A stretch of 64,000 nucleotides of DNA from Duganella radicis. Lineage in GTDB: Bacteria > Pseudomonadota > Gammaproteobacteria > Burkholderiales > Burkholderiaceae_D. Below, piece after piece: positions 9,987-19,019 of the stretch. The notes beneath the pieces were generated by a model, which saw only the letters and a program-made list of their open reading frames with translations, did not search any database and was not told the DNA's origin. Each line of letters opens with the position of its first letter. The first letter of the stretch is position 1. A program made the translations under genes and the position numbers. The stretch spans positions 248,001-312,000 of the forward strand of contig NZ_WNKY01000002.1 of NCBI RefSeq assembly GCF_009720825.1. Direction: 5' to 3'.

Positions 9987-10762
9987 GCTCCATACCATCC
10001 GGCGTCTACGAAGTAATCGCGGCCGGAGCAGCGGCGTGCATTGTCGGAGGACAGGAACAGCACCATGGCGGCGATATCTTCGGTTTCCACCGGCTGCGGC
10101 AGGACCTGGGCGTTGAGGATGGCCTGGCCGCCCTGTTCGTCATGCCACAGCGCTTTCTGGCGCGGGGTCAGCACCGATCCGGGAACCACGCAGTTGACGC
10201 GGATGCCATCCTTGCCGAGGTCACGCGCCAGGCCGCGGGTCAGGCCTTCGATGGCCGCTTTGGCGGTCATGTACAGGGTCAGGTCCGGCAAGGCCAGGTG
10301 CCACGAGATCGAACCGAAGTTCAGGATCACGCCGCCGCCGGCGGCCTTCATGCCCGGCGCCACGGCCTGGGCGCAGAAGAACTGGTGGCGCAGATTGACG
10401 GCCAGGCTGTCGTCCCAATACTTGGCGGTGACATCCGGCACCTGATGACGGTGGTCGTTGGCGGCGTTGTTGATCAGGATCTCAATCGCGCCGTGGTCCT
10501 TCCCGATCTGCGCGATGACCTTGGACAGCGCGTCCAGGTCGGTCAAGTCGCAGTGGAAGAACACCGGCGGGAACTTGGCGTCCTTCATGCTGGCGGCCAG
10601 TTCCTTCGAAGCCTCGACCGCGATATCGATGAAGAACACTTGCGCGCCCTGTTTCACGAAAGCGTCCACGATGCCCGCGCCGATGCCGGTGCCGCCACCA
10701 GTAATCAGGACTCGCTTGCCGGCGAGGTCCGGGTAGGTGGCGTAGACCATTGGTTGCACCAT
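9983..10762 (-). CDS. xylB: SDR-family sugar dehydrogenase (D-xylose 1-dehydrogenase type)
   Basis: A 259-residue classical short-chain dehydrogenase. The nucleotide-binding TGGGTGIG is at 21-28, NNA at 98-100, the catalytic serine is S151 and the YxxxK pair is Y164/K168. AGGAG six bases before the ATG at 10762 fixes the start. Between the lactonase and xylX genes it most likely oxidises D-xylose to xylonolactone, as Caulobacter XylB does (the same symbol means xylulokinase in enterobacteria). L-arabinose or galactose as alternative substrates cannot be excluded from sequence. Confidence 0.82.
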   Translation of the reverse strand: MVQPMVYATYPDLAGKRVLITGGGTGIGAGIVDAFVKQGAQVFFIDIAVEASKELAASMKDAKFPPVFFHCDLTDLDALSKVIAQIGKDHGAIEILINNAANDHRHQVPDVTAKYWDDSLAVNLRHQFFCAQAVAPGMKAAGGGVILNFGSISWHLALPDLTLYMTAKAAIEGLTRGLARDLGKDGIRVNCVVPGSVLTPRQKALWHDEQGGQAILNAQVLPQPVETEDIAAMVLFLSSDNARRCSGRDYFVDAGWYGA

Positions 10763-10778
10763 CTTTTTCTCCTATTGT

Positions 10779-11966
10779 TTAATTGAGCAGGCCGCGCTGG
10801 GCCAGATTGCGATACAGTGCGCGCACGCCGAAGGTCCATGGAGTGACGGCGTCGCTGCGGTAGACGTGATTCACCAGCATGCCCAGCGACGGGCTGCTGA
10901 TGCTGACGCGGTCACCCAGCTTATGGGTGAAGCCGGCGCCCGGTGCGCCGCGATCTTTAATCGGGGAGAACATGGTGCCGAGGAAGAGCATGAAGCCGTC
11001 CGGATACTGGTGGTGCGGACCGCTGGTTTGCGACACGAGATCAAGCGGATCGCGGCTGATTTCGCGCATGCGGCTTTCGCCGTCCAGACGGAAGCCGTCT
11101 TCAGCGCCTTCGATCACCAGCCGCAGTTCCGCATTGCGCACGGTGTCGATGGTGAAGCGTTCGTCGAACAGGCGGATGAAGGGGCCGATGCCGCACGAGG
11201 CGTTATTGTCCTTGGCTTTACCCAGCAGCAGCGCGCTGCGGCCTTCGATGTCGCGCAGATTGACGTCGTTGCCCAGCGCGGCGCCGACGGCTTGCGCGCG
11301 GCTGTTCACGGCCAGCACGACTTCCGGCTCCGGGTTGTTCCATTTCGATTCAGGGTGCAGGCCGACGTCGGCGCCAAAGCCCACCGCCGACATGGGCTGC
11401 GACTTGGAGAACACTTCGGCGTAAGGGCCGATACCCACTTCCATGTATTGCGACCAGGCGCCGCGCGCGATGAACTGCTCTTTCAGCTTTTCCGCTTCCG
11501 GCGAGCCAGGCTTGATGGCCGACAGGTCGGCGCCGATATCTTTCAGCAGCGACTTGCGCAGCTCATCGGCCTTGGCCGGGTTGCCGCCGGCTTGTTCTTC
11601 AATCACGCGCTCCAGCAGGCTGACGGCGAAGGTCACGCCGCAAGCCTTGATGGCTTGCAGGTCGTTGGGCGCCAGCAGGCGCACCGGCGCGCTCTGGTCG
11701 CCACTCAGGGCGGTTTCGATCAGCGCTTCCACGCGGCCCAGCGACTGGCCTGGCGCGGAATGGGCGAAAGCCACCACGTCGTCGCGGTCCAGCAGGTCGG
11801 AAACGGTGGGAACGGCGGCGGTGATGTCGAATACCTCGCCTTTGCGCACCACGACCACGCTAGGGCCGTTGACGTCATTGCGCCATACGCGGCCCACCAG
11901 CAGTGCGTCCGGCAGATCGGCGGGAAGGTGTGCCAGAACTGGCGCGTGTTTCAGATTGTTCTTCAT
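10779..11966 (-). CDS. xylX: FAH-family 2-keto-3-deoxypentonate dehydratase XylX
   Basis: A 395-residue fumarylacetoacetate hydrolase-family protein. The metal-binding acidic motif is seen at E213/E215 (NNPEPEVVL), and the long N-terminal region fits the XylX/2-keto-3-deoxyarabinonate dehydratase subgroup. It would dehydrate 2-keto-3-deoxyxylonate to 2-oxoglutarate semialdehyde. It is the first gene of the minus-strand xylose operon, preceded by AGGAG, and shares a divergent promoter region with the GDSL gene. The enzyme for the next step, a semialdehyde dehydrogenase, is not found in the window. Confidence 0.88.
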   Translation of the reverse strand: MKNNLKHAPVLAHLPADLPDALLVGRVWRNDVNGPSVVVVRKGEVFDITAAVPTVSDLLDRDDVVAFAHSAPGQSLGRVEALIETALSGDQSAPVRLLAPNDLQAIKACGVTFAVSLLERVIEEQAGGNPAKADELRKSLLKDIGADLSAIKPGSPEAEKLKEQFIARGAWSQYMEVGIGPYAEVFSKSQPMSAVGFGADVGLHPESKWNNPEPEVVLAVNSRAQAVGAALGNDVNLRDIEGRSALLLGKAKDNNASCGIGPFIRLFDERFTIDTVRNAELRLVIEGAEDGFRLDGESRMREISRDPLDLVSQTSGPHHQYPDGFMLFLGTMFSPIKDRGAPGAGFTHKLGDRVSISSPSLGMLVNHVYRSDAVTPWTFGVRALYRNLAQRGLLN

Positions 11967-12040
11967 AGGAGTCTCCTTGGTTCAGGCAGGGTACTAAGCC
12001 AGTGTTTTTGTTGCACCTACCATCTTCTTACCCTAAAATG

Positions 12041-12056
12041 AATAGCGCTAACATTT
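12041..12056. promoter_or_regulatory. LacI-type operator in the xylX/GDSL divergent promoter
   Basis: A palindromic core TAGCGCTA (12043-12050) lies in AATAGCGCTAACATT. Read on the minus strand, ATGTTAGCGCTA matches at most positions with ATGGTTACGCTA in the GH10/GH67 promoter. Such CG-centred palindromes are typical of LacI/GntR-family repressors. The nearest candidate to bind it is the LacI regulator encoded at 21224. The assignment is inferred from sequence only. Confidence 0.55.
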
Positions 12057-12074
12057 TATGAGTGTGAAGGATTT

Positions 12075-13331
12075 ATGCAACCAAGTCAACACGCTTTACG
12101 CAGCTGCCTGGGCGCCGCGCTTGCGGCCTTTCTGATGAACGCCACGGCTGCGGAACCGGCTTCGCACTGGGTGGCGAGTTGGGGTGCGGCGCAGCAAATT
12201 CCCGAGCCGGCGAATGAACTGGCGGCTGAAAACTGGCGCGACGGCAGTCTCCGCCAGGTGGTCCGTCTCACTCTGGGAGGCAAGCAATTCCGGGTTCGCG
12301 TCAGCAATGTATATGGCACTGCACCATTGACGCTTGACGCGGCAAGCGTGGCGCTGTCGCCGCAGCCCGGCAAGGCCGATGTCGCCGCCAGCCCGCGCCC
12401 CCTCACCTTCGGCGGCAACGGCTCGGTCACGATCCCGGCCGGCGCGGAATACTACAGCGACGCCATCGACATGGAGCTCAAACCTGGCACCGATCTGGCG
12501 GTGTCGATGTATTTCAAGGAGGCGCCGGCGCGCCAGACCGGCCATCCGGGCGCGCGCGCCACCACTTTCCTCGCCAAAGGCAATCGCGTGAACGACGCGG
12601 TGTGGGAGGATGCGGGCAAGACTACGCGCTGGTATGCGCTCAGCGACGTCGAGGTGCTGGCGCCACGCAAAGTGGGCGCGCTGGTAGCGATTGGCGACTC
12701 CATCACCGACGGCTATGGCGTACCGCCCGATACCAATACCCGCTGGCCGGACGTGCTGGCGGCGCGCCTGCGCAACCAGAAAATCGCGCTGGGCGTGGTC
12801 AATGCCGGCATCGGCGGCGGCCGCATGCTGCGCGATGGCCTGGGTCCTAACCTGGTGGCACGCTTCGACCGCGACGTATTGTCACGCGCCGGCGTGACGC
12901 ATGCGCTGGTGCTGATCGGCGTGAACGACATGGGTGGCCAGCATCGCAACACGCCTGATACGCCAGCCGACCGCCAGCAACTGCTGGCGGACCTGAAACT
13001 GGCCCACCGCCAACTGGCCGAACGCGCACGCGCGCACGGCGTCTGTCTGATTGGCGCCACGGTGACGCCGTATGTCGGCAGCGATTACTACCATCCGGAG
13101 CCCGAAAACGAGGCGGATCGCCAGGAATTGAACAAGTGGATACGCACTTCCGGCGTGTTCGACGCCATCGCCGATTTCGACGCGGCGCTGCGCGATCCCG
13201 CCAGGCCGGATCACCTCAAACCGGTCTATGACTCCGGCGACCACCTGCATCCATCGCTGGCCGGCTACCGCGCGCTGGCCGAAACCGTGCCGTTGGCCGC
13301 GCTGCGCAAACAATGTGGAGGCGCCAAATGA
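12075..13331 (+). CDS. Exported SGNH/GDSL hydrolase
   Basis: A 418-residue protein with a Sec signal peptide ending near ATAAEP. An N-terminal beta-sandwich-like region (about 30-190, starting HWVASWGAAQ) precedes an SGNH hydrolase domain. The block I serine is S209 in AIGDSITDG, the GVNDMGG block follows, and the catalytic DxxH is D389/H392 in SGDHLHPSLAGY. It opens the plus-strand xylan cluster and overlaps the GH43 gene by ATGA. An esterase acting on xylan decorations such as acetyl groups is a reasonable inference from context, but the substrate is not shown by sequence. Confidence 0.87.
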   Translation: MQPSQHALRSCLGAALAAFLMNATAAEPASHWVASWGAAQQIPEPANELAAENWRDGSLRQVVRLTLGGKQFRVRVSNVYGTAPLTLDAASVALSPQPGKADVAASPRPLTFGGNGSVTIPAGAEYYSDAIDMELKPGTDLAVSMYFKEAPARQTGHPGARATTFLAKGNRVNDAVWEDAGKTTRWYALSDVEVLAPRKVGALVAIGDSITDGYGVPPDTNTRWPDVLAARLRNQKIALGVVNAGIGGGRMLRDGLGPNLVARFDRDVLSRAGVTHALVLIGVNDMGGQHRNTPDTPADRQQLLADLKLAHRQLAERARAHGVCLIGATVTPYVGSDYYHPEPENEADRQELNKWIRTSGVFDAIADFDAALRDPARPDHLKPVYDSGDHLHPSLAGYRALAETVPLAALRKQCGGAK

Positions 13332-14932
13332 TGCGCGCCCGATTCGCGGCCACCGCCGCCTCCTTGTTCGCCGCCGCCTCGCTGGCCGCGCCTGCGATCG
13401 CTGCGCCTGTGGCCACTTATACCAATCCCGTGCTGAGCGGCTTCCACGCCGACCCGAGCATCTGCCGCGTCGGCGGCGACTATTATCTGGCCACTAGCAG
13501 CTTCGAGTACTTCCCCGGCGTGCCAATCTATCACAGCAAGGATCTGGTGCACTGGCGCCAGATCGGCCACGCGCTCACGCGCGCCAGCCAGCTGAATCTG
13601 AAAAACACCCGCAGCTCGCAAGGCATCTACGCCCCAACCCTGCGCTGCCACGACGGCGTGTTCTATATGGTGACCACCAATATGGAGGGCGGCGGCGCCT
13701 TCTACGTCCACACCAAAGACCCCGCCGGCGAATGGTCGGAACCGGTGTGGCTGAACGACCCCAGTTTCGCCATGGACCCGTCGCTGTTCTTCGACGATGA
13801 CGGCAAGGTCTATTACACCCGCCATGGCGGCGGCGAACATGGCGGCGTGTATCAGGCCGAGATCGACCTCAAGGCCGGCAAGCTGCTGGAGCCGCCGCGC
13901 CTGATCTGGTCCGGCACCGGCGGCGTATGGCCGGAAGGCCCGCACCTGTACAAGCACGATGGTCAGTATTACCTGATGATCTCCGAGGGCGGCACCTCGT
14001 ATAACCACAGCCTGACCATGGCGCGCTCCGCGTCGCCCTTCGGCCCGTTCGTCTCCAATCCTGCCAATCCTGTCCTGACGCATCGCGGCCATCCGGAACT
14101 GCCGCTGCAAGCCACCGGCCACGGCGACCTGGTACAAACGCCGGAGGGCAAATGGTGGATGCCATTGCTGGGCATACGCCCCATCGATCAAAAACACCAC
14201 CTCGGCCGCGAAACCCTGCTGACGCCCGTCGAATGGAATGAGCAAGGCTGGATCACCGTGAACAAAGGCCGGCCACTGGCGACGGAAATGTCGGCCGAGG
14301 GTCTGCCGCCGCTGGCGCCATGGCCGGCCGAACCGGTGCGCGACGACTTCACCGCGCCCAGGCTTGGCCTGCAATGGGCGCAGTTGCGCGGTCCGGGCGA
14401 CGGTCTCTGGTCCCTGAGCGAACGTCCGGGCTACCTGCGCCTGAAAGGCAGCGGCGTCACCATGAACGACATCGCGCAGCCGGCCTTCATCGCCCGCCGC
14501 CAGGAGCACATGCGCATGCGCGCGGCCACGCAGATTGAATTCGAACCATCCGCCGCCAGCCACGCGGCAGGCCTGGTGCTGCGCCAGAATGAGAAGAACT
14601 ACTACCAGCTGCGCGTCACCGGCGCACCACAACGCAAGCTGGAACTGCTGGCCCGCGCTGGCGGCGTCACTTCGCTGAAGGCTAGCGCGCCGTTGCCGCC
14701 GGGGCCCGTTGTGCTGCAAGTGGAATCGTGGCCCGACCGCTATGAATTCAGCTATGGCGGCGCGGGCGCACAACTCAAGCAAATCGGCATCCTGCCAACT
14801 GCGCCGCTGTCGTCCGAAGCGGCGGGCGGATTTACCGGCGTCTTCATCGGCATGTATGCCGAAGGCGCCCGGCAGCAAGCCATGCCTGCTGCGGATTTTG
14901 CATGGTTCGACTACCAGCCAATTGAAAAATAA
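13328..14932 (+). CDS. Exported GH43 xylosidase/arabinofuranosidase
   Basis: A 534-residue family 43 glycoside hydrolase with a Sec signal peptide ending in APAIAAP. The three carboxylates of the five-bladed propeller are D42 (GFHADPS), D150 (FAMDPSLF) and E203 (VWPEGPHLYK). A C-terminal beta-sandwich (about 335-530, GH43_C2 type) follows, as in longer beta-xylosidases. I start it at the ATG at 13328, which has GGAGG upstream and overlaps the GDSL stop. It likely removes xylose or arabinose from xylan fragments. Confidence 0.9.
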   Translation: MMRARFAATAASLFAAASLAAPAIAAPVATYTNPVLSGFHADPSICRVGGDYYLATSSFEYFPGVPIYHSKDLVHWRQIGHALTRASQLNLKNTRSSQGIYAPTLRCHDGVFYMVTTNMEGGGAFYVHTKDPAGEWSEPVWLNDPSFAMDPSLFFDDDGKVYYTRHGGGEHGGVYQAEIDLKAGKLLEPPRLIWSGTGGVWPEGPHLYKHDGQYYLMISEGGTSYNHSLTMARSASPFGPFVSNPANPVLTHRGHPELPLQATGHGDLVQTPEGKWWMPLLGIRPIDQKHHLGRETLLTPVEWNEQGWITVNKGRPLATEMSAEGLPPLAPWPAEPVRDDFTAPRLGLQWAQLRGPGDGLWSLSERPGYLRLKGSGVTMNDIAQPAFIARRQEHMRMRAATQIEFEPSAASHAAGLVLRQNEKNYYQLRVTGAPQRKLELLARAGGVTSLKASAPLPPGPVVLQVESWPDRYEFSYGGAGAQLKQIGILPTAPLSSEAAGGFTGVFIGMYAEGARQQAMPAADFAWFDYQPIEK

Positions 14933-14954
14933 TTGAAAAATAACTGAAAAATAA
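14922..14954 (+). repeat. Three tandem 11-base units at the GH43/GH115 junction
   Basis: Two perfect copies of TTGAAAAATAA and a third with one change (CTGAAAAATAA) run head to tail. The first copy contains the GH43 stop codon, so the extra copies lengthen the short untranslated gap before the GH115 start. Slippage is the simple origin. The A-rich stretch may help open the downstream ribosome binding region, since no strong Shine-Dalgarno motif precedes the ATG at 14961. Confidence 0.7.
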
Positions 14955-14960
14955 AACCAT

Positions 14961-17825
14961 ATGAGACAACGACTCCTCGCCACCGCAGCCATGCTATTGG
15001 CCCTGCTTTCACACGCCCTGCCCGCGCACGCGCTGGGCCAGAAAAAACTGGCGTGGTTTGACACCCCTCCCGCCGATGCGGTGGCGCTGGCCCGCAACGG
15101 CCAGGCCGCCAAGCTGTATGTGGACCCGGCCGACTATCCGGGCGTGGTGCGCGCGGCGGGCGATCTGCAGGCCGACATAGCCCGTGTCAGCGCGGCGCGC
15201 CCTGCGCTGAATACCGGCGGCAAACCGGCTGGCGCGGATGTGGTCATCATTGGCACCGTCGGCAAGAGCGCGCTGATCGATCAGTTGGTGGCGGCCGGCA
15301 AACTGGATGTCTCGTCCATCAAGGGCAAGTGGGAAGGCTGGCAGGTGCAGACCCTGCGCAATCCGCTGCCCGGCGTGGAACGCGCGCTGGTGATCGCCGG
15401 CAGCGACAAGCGCGGCACCATCTACGGCATCTATGAAATGTCCGAGCAGATCGGCGTCTCGCCGTGGAACTGGTGGGCCGACGTGCCGGCTGCGAAGCAC
15501 GCCAACGTCTACGCATCGGCCGCCGCCGCGGTGAGCGATGCGCCGGTGGTGCAGTATCGCGGCATTTTCCTGAACGATGAAGCGCCGGCGCTGACCGGCT
15601 GGGTCAAGCAGCATTACGGCGACTTCAATCACAAGTTTTATTCGAAGGTGTTTGAACTGATCCTGCGCTTGCGCGGCAATTACCTGTGGCCGGCCATGTG
15701 GGGCGAGGCCTTCTACGATGACGATAAGCTGAATGGCAAGACCGCCGATGAATACGGCGTTGTCATCGGCACCTCGCACCACGAGCCAATGATGCGCGCG
15801 CACGATGAGTGGCGCCGCTACGGCGGCGGCCAGCACTGGGACTACAACCGCAGCGGCGAAAAGCTGCGCGAGTTCTGGACGCAAGGCCTGCGCGCGACGC
15901 AAGGACAGGAGAAGGTGGTTACGCTGGGCATGCGCGGCGACGGCGACGAGCCGATGTCGCGCGATGCCAATGTGTCGCTGCTGGAGCGCATCGTCAGCGA
16001 CCAGCGCAGCATCATCGCGAAAGAGATTAATCCGGATGTCACCAAAGTGCCGCAGCTGTGGGCACTGTACAAGGAGGTGCAGGACTACTACGAAAAAGGC
16101 ATGCGGGTTCCGGATGACGTGATGCTGCTGTGGTGCGACGACAACTGGGGCAATATCCGCCGCCTGCCGACGCCGGAAGAACGCAAGCGCGCAGGTGGCG
16201 CAGGCGTCTACTATCACTTCGACTATGTCGGCGGTCCGCGTTCATACAAGTGGATCAATGTGACGCCGCTGCCGAAAGTCTGGGAACAGATGCATCTGGC
16301 GTGGCAGTATCAGGCCAACCGCATGTGGATCGTCAACGTCGGCGACCTGAAACCGATGGAGGTGCCGATCGAGTTCTTCCTCACCTACGCATGGAACCCT
16401 GCCGCGTGGCCGGCCGAGCGCCTGCCGGATTACCTGAAGCTGTGGGCCGCGCGCGAGTTCGGCCCTGAGCATGCCGACGATATCGCCGACATCGTGGCCA
16501 AATACGCCAAGTACAACGGCCGCCGCAAGCCGGAGCAGCTGGAGCCCAACACTTACAGTCTGGTGAACTACAACGAAGCGGCGCGCATCGTCGACGACTA
16601 CAAGACGTTGGCGGCACGTGCGGAGAAGATTTCCGCCGCCCTGCCGGCAGCCAGGCGCGATGCGTTCTATCAGCTGGTGCTATATCCGGTGAAGGCCAGC
16701 GCGGTAGTGAATGAGCTATACGTCACTGCCGGCTTGAATCGCCTGTATGGCCTGCAGGGCCGCGCTTCCACCAATGACCTGGCGGCGCGTACCCGTTCGC
16801 TGTTTGCGGAAGACGCTGAGCTGGTGCGCCGCTATCACGAGGATATCAGCGGCGGCAAGTGGAATCACATGATGTCGCAGACTCACCTGGGCTACACCTA
16901 CTGGAACCAGCCACCGCGCAATGTGATGCCGCCGGTGACGGAGATGCAAGTGCCGAAAGCCGCCGACATGGGAGTGGCGGTGGAAGGCAGCGAACAGGTT
17001 TGGCCGGGACCGGGCGGCGACGCCCTCGCCTTGCCGGCACTGGACGTATTCGAGCAACGTGCTCGCTTCATCGACATTTTCAATCGCGGCCAGCAGCCGT
17101 TCGATTACAAGGTCGTGGCCAGCGAGCCGTGGATCACACTGGACAAGCCGGCTGGCAAAGTGGCGCGCGAGCAGCGCGTGGTGGTGAATGTGCGCTGGGC
17201 CGAGGTGCCGGACGGTGTGCGCAGCGCGACGCTGACCATCTCGGGCGCTGGCGGCAGGACGGTGGTGAAAGTCCCGGTGCGCAAGCCCGCCGATGCGGCG
17301 TCGCTGAGTGGCTTTATCGAAACCGGCGGCGTGGTGGCGATGGAGGCGGAGCATTACACCCGCGCCGTGCCGGCTGGTCAGCGCAGCTGGTTGAAAGTAC
17401 CGGATCACGGCCGCACCTTGTCTGGTATGACGGTGCTGCCGGTGGATGCGCCGGCCGATGCGTCTCCTTCCATGCGCCTGGAGTATGAGATGCAGCTGTT
17501 CAGCGCCGGTCAGTTCGAGGTGCAGGCCACGCTGGCGCCGACGCAGAAGTTCCAGCCGGGCGAGGGTCTGCGCTATGCGATTTCGTTCGACGACGAAGCA
17601 CCGCAGGTCGTCAACCTGCATGCGGATGGCAGTGAAAAAGCCTGGGAGCGCAGTGTATCGGATGGCGCGACGGTGCTGGTGTCGCGGCACAAGATCGACA
17701 AGCCGGGCAAGCACACGCTCAAGTTCTGGGCGCTGGATTCGGGGCTGGTGCTGCAAAAGCTGGTGGTCAACACCGGCGGGCAGAAGCCGAGCTACCTCGG
17801 CCCGCCGGAAAGTCCGCGCCAGTAA
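14961..17825 (+). CDS. Exported GH115 xylan alpha-1,2-glucuronidase
   Basis: A 954-residue protein with a Sec signal peptide ending SHALPAHA. The order of segments is that of GH115: VVIIGTVGKS, DKRGTIYGIYEMSEQIGVSPWNWW (split over about 140-175), the long TIM-barrel part with LRLRGNYLWPAMWGEAF and GTSHHEPMM, and a C-terminal beta region with a domain after about 780. GH115 enzymes release (4-O-methyl-)glucuronic acid from internal and terminal xylosyl units of xylan. It is 28 bases after GH43 in the same direction and ends 3 bases from the convergent GH10 stop. Confidence 0.92.
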   Translation: MRQRLLATAAMLLALLSHALPAHALGQKKLAWFDTPPADAVALARNGQAAKLYVDPADYPGVVRAAGDLQADIARVSAARPALNTGGKPAGADVVIIGTVGKSALIDQLVAAGKLDVSSIKGKWEGWQVQTLRNPLPGVERALVIAGSDKRGTIYGIYEMSEQIGVSPWNWWADVPAAKHANVYASAAAAVSDAPVVQYRGIFLNDEAPALTGWVKQHYGDFNHKFYSKVFELILRLRGNYLWPAMWGEAFYDDDKLNGKTADEYGVVIGTSHHEPMMRAHDEWRRYGGGQHWDYNRSGEKLREFWTQGLRATQGQEKVVTLGMRGDGDEPMSRDANVSLLERIVSDQRSIIAKEINPDVTKVPQLWALYKEVQDYYEKGMRVPDDVMLLWCDDNWGNIRRLPTPEERKRAGGAGVYYHFDYVGGPRSYKWINVTPLPKVWEQMHLAWQYQANRMWIVNVGDLKPMEVPIEFFLTYAWNPAAWPAERLPDYLKLWAAREFGPEHADDIADIVAKYAKYNGRRKPEQLEPNTYSLVNYNEAARIVDDYKTLAARAEKISAALPAARRDAFYQLVLYPVKASAVVNELYVTAGLNRLYGLQGRASTNDLAARTRSLFAEDAELVRRYHEDISGGKWNHMMSQTHLGYTYWNQPPRNVMPPVTEMQVPKAADMGVAVEGSEQVWPGPGGDALALPALDVFEQRARFIDIFNRGQQPFDYKVVASEPWITLDKPAGKVAREQRVVVNVRWAEVPDGVRSATLTISGAGGRTVVKVPVRKPADAASLSGFIETGGVVAMEAEHYTRAVPAGQRSWLKVPDHGRTLSGMTVLPVDAPADASPSMRLEYEMQLFSAGQFEVQATLAPTQKFQPGEGLRYAISFDDEAPQVVNLHADGSEKAWERSVSDGATVLVSRHKIDKPGKHTLKFWALDSGLVLQKLVVNTGGQKPSYLGPPESPRQ

Positions 17826-17828
17826 GCC

Positions 17829-18938
17829 TCAGGCGCGCTGCGGCGCCGCCTTGATAGCGGCGGCGATCGCATCGCGCAGCGGCTTGGCGCGCAATTCGGC
17901 GTCAAACGGCGTTGGCCGCATCTTCTGCCCATCGGTGCGCGGCGCCTCATCCCAGCCTTGCAGCCAGCTGACGTTATCCGCCATTCCCCACATCAGGAAG
18001 TCCTTGCACTGCGGGTAGCTGAGCGTCACGTCCAGATAATCCCTGGCCAGCGCCGCCACGCCTGCATCGCGCGTCTTCACATCGGCCGGCAACTTGCGGT
18101 CATTGACGTCAAACTCGGTAATCAGCAAATCCAGCCCCATGCCCGTCACCTCGTCCAGGAACTTGCGCCATTCCTGCTGATAGGTGGCACTGGTGCTGAT
18201 GTCATCCCACGAACCGATATGGCTCTGCAAGCCCAAGGCCTGCACCGGCGTGCCGCGCGATTTCAGATCATGCAGCAGCTTGAGCACACCTGCCCGATGT
18301 TTGGCGCTGCCTTCATCGCCGCGCATGTAATCGTTGTAGACCAGTTGCGCCCCGGGCGCCTTCTCCCGCGCCAGCCGGAACGCCAGATCGATCTGCTCCA
18401 CCGCCCCCATACGCTCGGTGAACACATTCGAACGCAAGCCACCGGTCTTCGGATCGACCGCCTCGTTCACCACATCATAACTGTGAATAGCGCTACCAAA
18501 ATGCTCGCACACGGTCACGATATGCTTGCGCAGCAGCGCTTCCGCCGCCTTGGCCGGCTGCGCGCCGAAGTCGTATTCATTCACCCACTTCGGCAGCCAC
18601 TTGGCCTCCTGCCAGACCAGGTTATGCCCGCGCACCAGCATGCCCTGTTCCTTCGCCCACGCGTACATGGCGTCGGCCGGGCCAAAATTGTACTGGCCCG
18701 GCCTGGGCTCCAGCGCCTGCCACTTGCCTTCATTCTCGGCCACCAGCATATTGCACTCGCGCGCCATCAGCGCCTTGTAGGCAGGATCGTGGAAGTAGCG
18801 GCCTCCGATCGCATTGCCGATGTTGATACCTTTGCGTTTGCCCAGCACCTTCAAGGGCTCAGGCATTTCAGCGGCGTGCAGCGGCGCCGCGCCGGCGGCG
18901 GCCATCATGGCCATAAAGCTACGGCGGGATATTTTCAT
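17829..18938 (-). CDS. Exported GH10 endo-1,4-beta-xylanase
   Basis: A 369-residue family 10 xylanase with a twin-arginine signal peptide (SRRSFMAMM, cleavage near PLHAA). The acid/base glutamate is E159 (DVVNEAVD) and the nucleophile E275 (LLITEFDVND); NLVWQ and the QSHIG segment of the barrel are also intact. It cuts the xylan backbone and would supply oligosaccharides for GH67, GH43 and GH3. It is transcribed divergently from GH67 across a short region holding two LacI-type palindromes. Confidence 0.95.
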   Translation of the reverse strand: MKISRRSFMAMMAAAGAAPLHAAEMPEPLKVLGKRKGINIGNAIGGRYFHDPAYKALMARECNMLVAENEGKWQALEPRPGQYNFGPADAMYAWAKEQGMLVRGHNLVWQEAKWLPKWVNEYDFGAQPAKAAEALLRKHIVTVCEHFGSAIHSYDVVNEAVDPKTGGLRSNVFTERMGAVEQIDLAFRLAREKAPGAQLVYNDYMRGDEGSAKHRAGVLKLLHDLKSRGTPVQALGLQSHIGSWDDISTSATYQQEWRKFLDEVTGMGLDLLITEFDVNDRKLPADVKTRDAGVAALARDYLDVTLSYPQCKDFLMWGMADNVSWLQGWDEAPRTDGQKMRPTPFDAELRAKPLRDAIAAAIKAAPQRA

Positions 18939-18961
18939 CTTTGTCTAACTCCTCGTTGGAA

Positions 18962-19005
18962 ATGTTCACTAACATCGTGGCATAATGAAATGGTTACGCT
19001 ATCAT
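18962..19005. promoter_or_regulatory. Two LacI-type palindromes between GH10 and GH67
   Basis: ATGTTCACTAACAT at 18962-18975 has perfect ATGTT/AACAT arms, and ATGGTTACGCTATCAT at 18990-19005 is a CG-centred imperfect palindrome. Both resemble operators of GntR/LacI-type repressors and the second resembles the site at 12041. Their location in a divergent promoter of two xylan genes suggests coordinated control of GH10 and GH67, probably by the LacI protein at 21224. Confidence 0.55.
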
Positions 19006-19019
19006 AAATCGGAGACACC

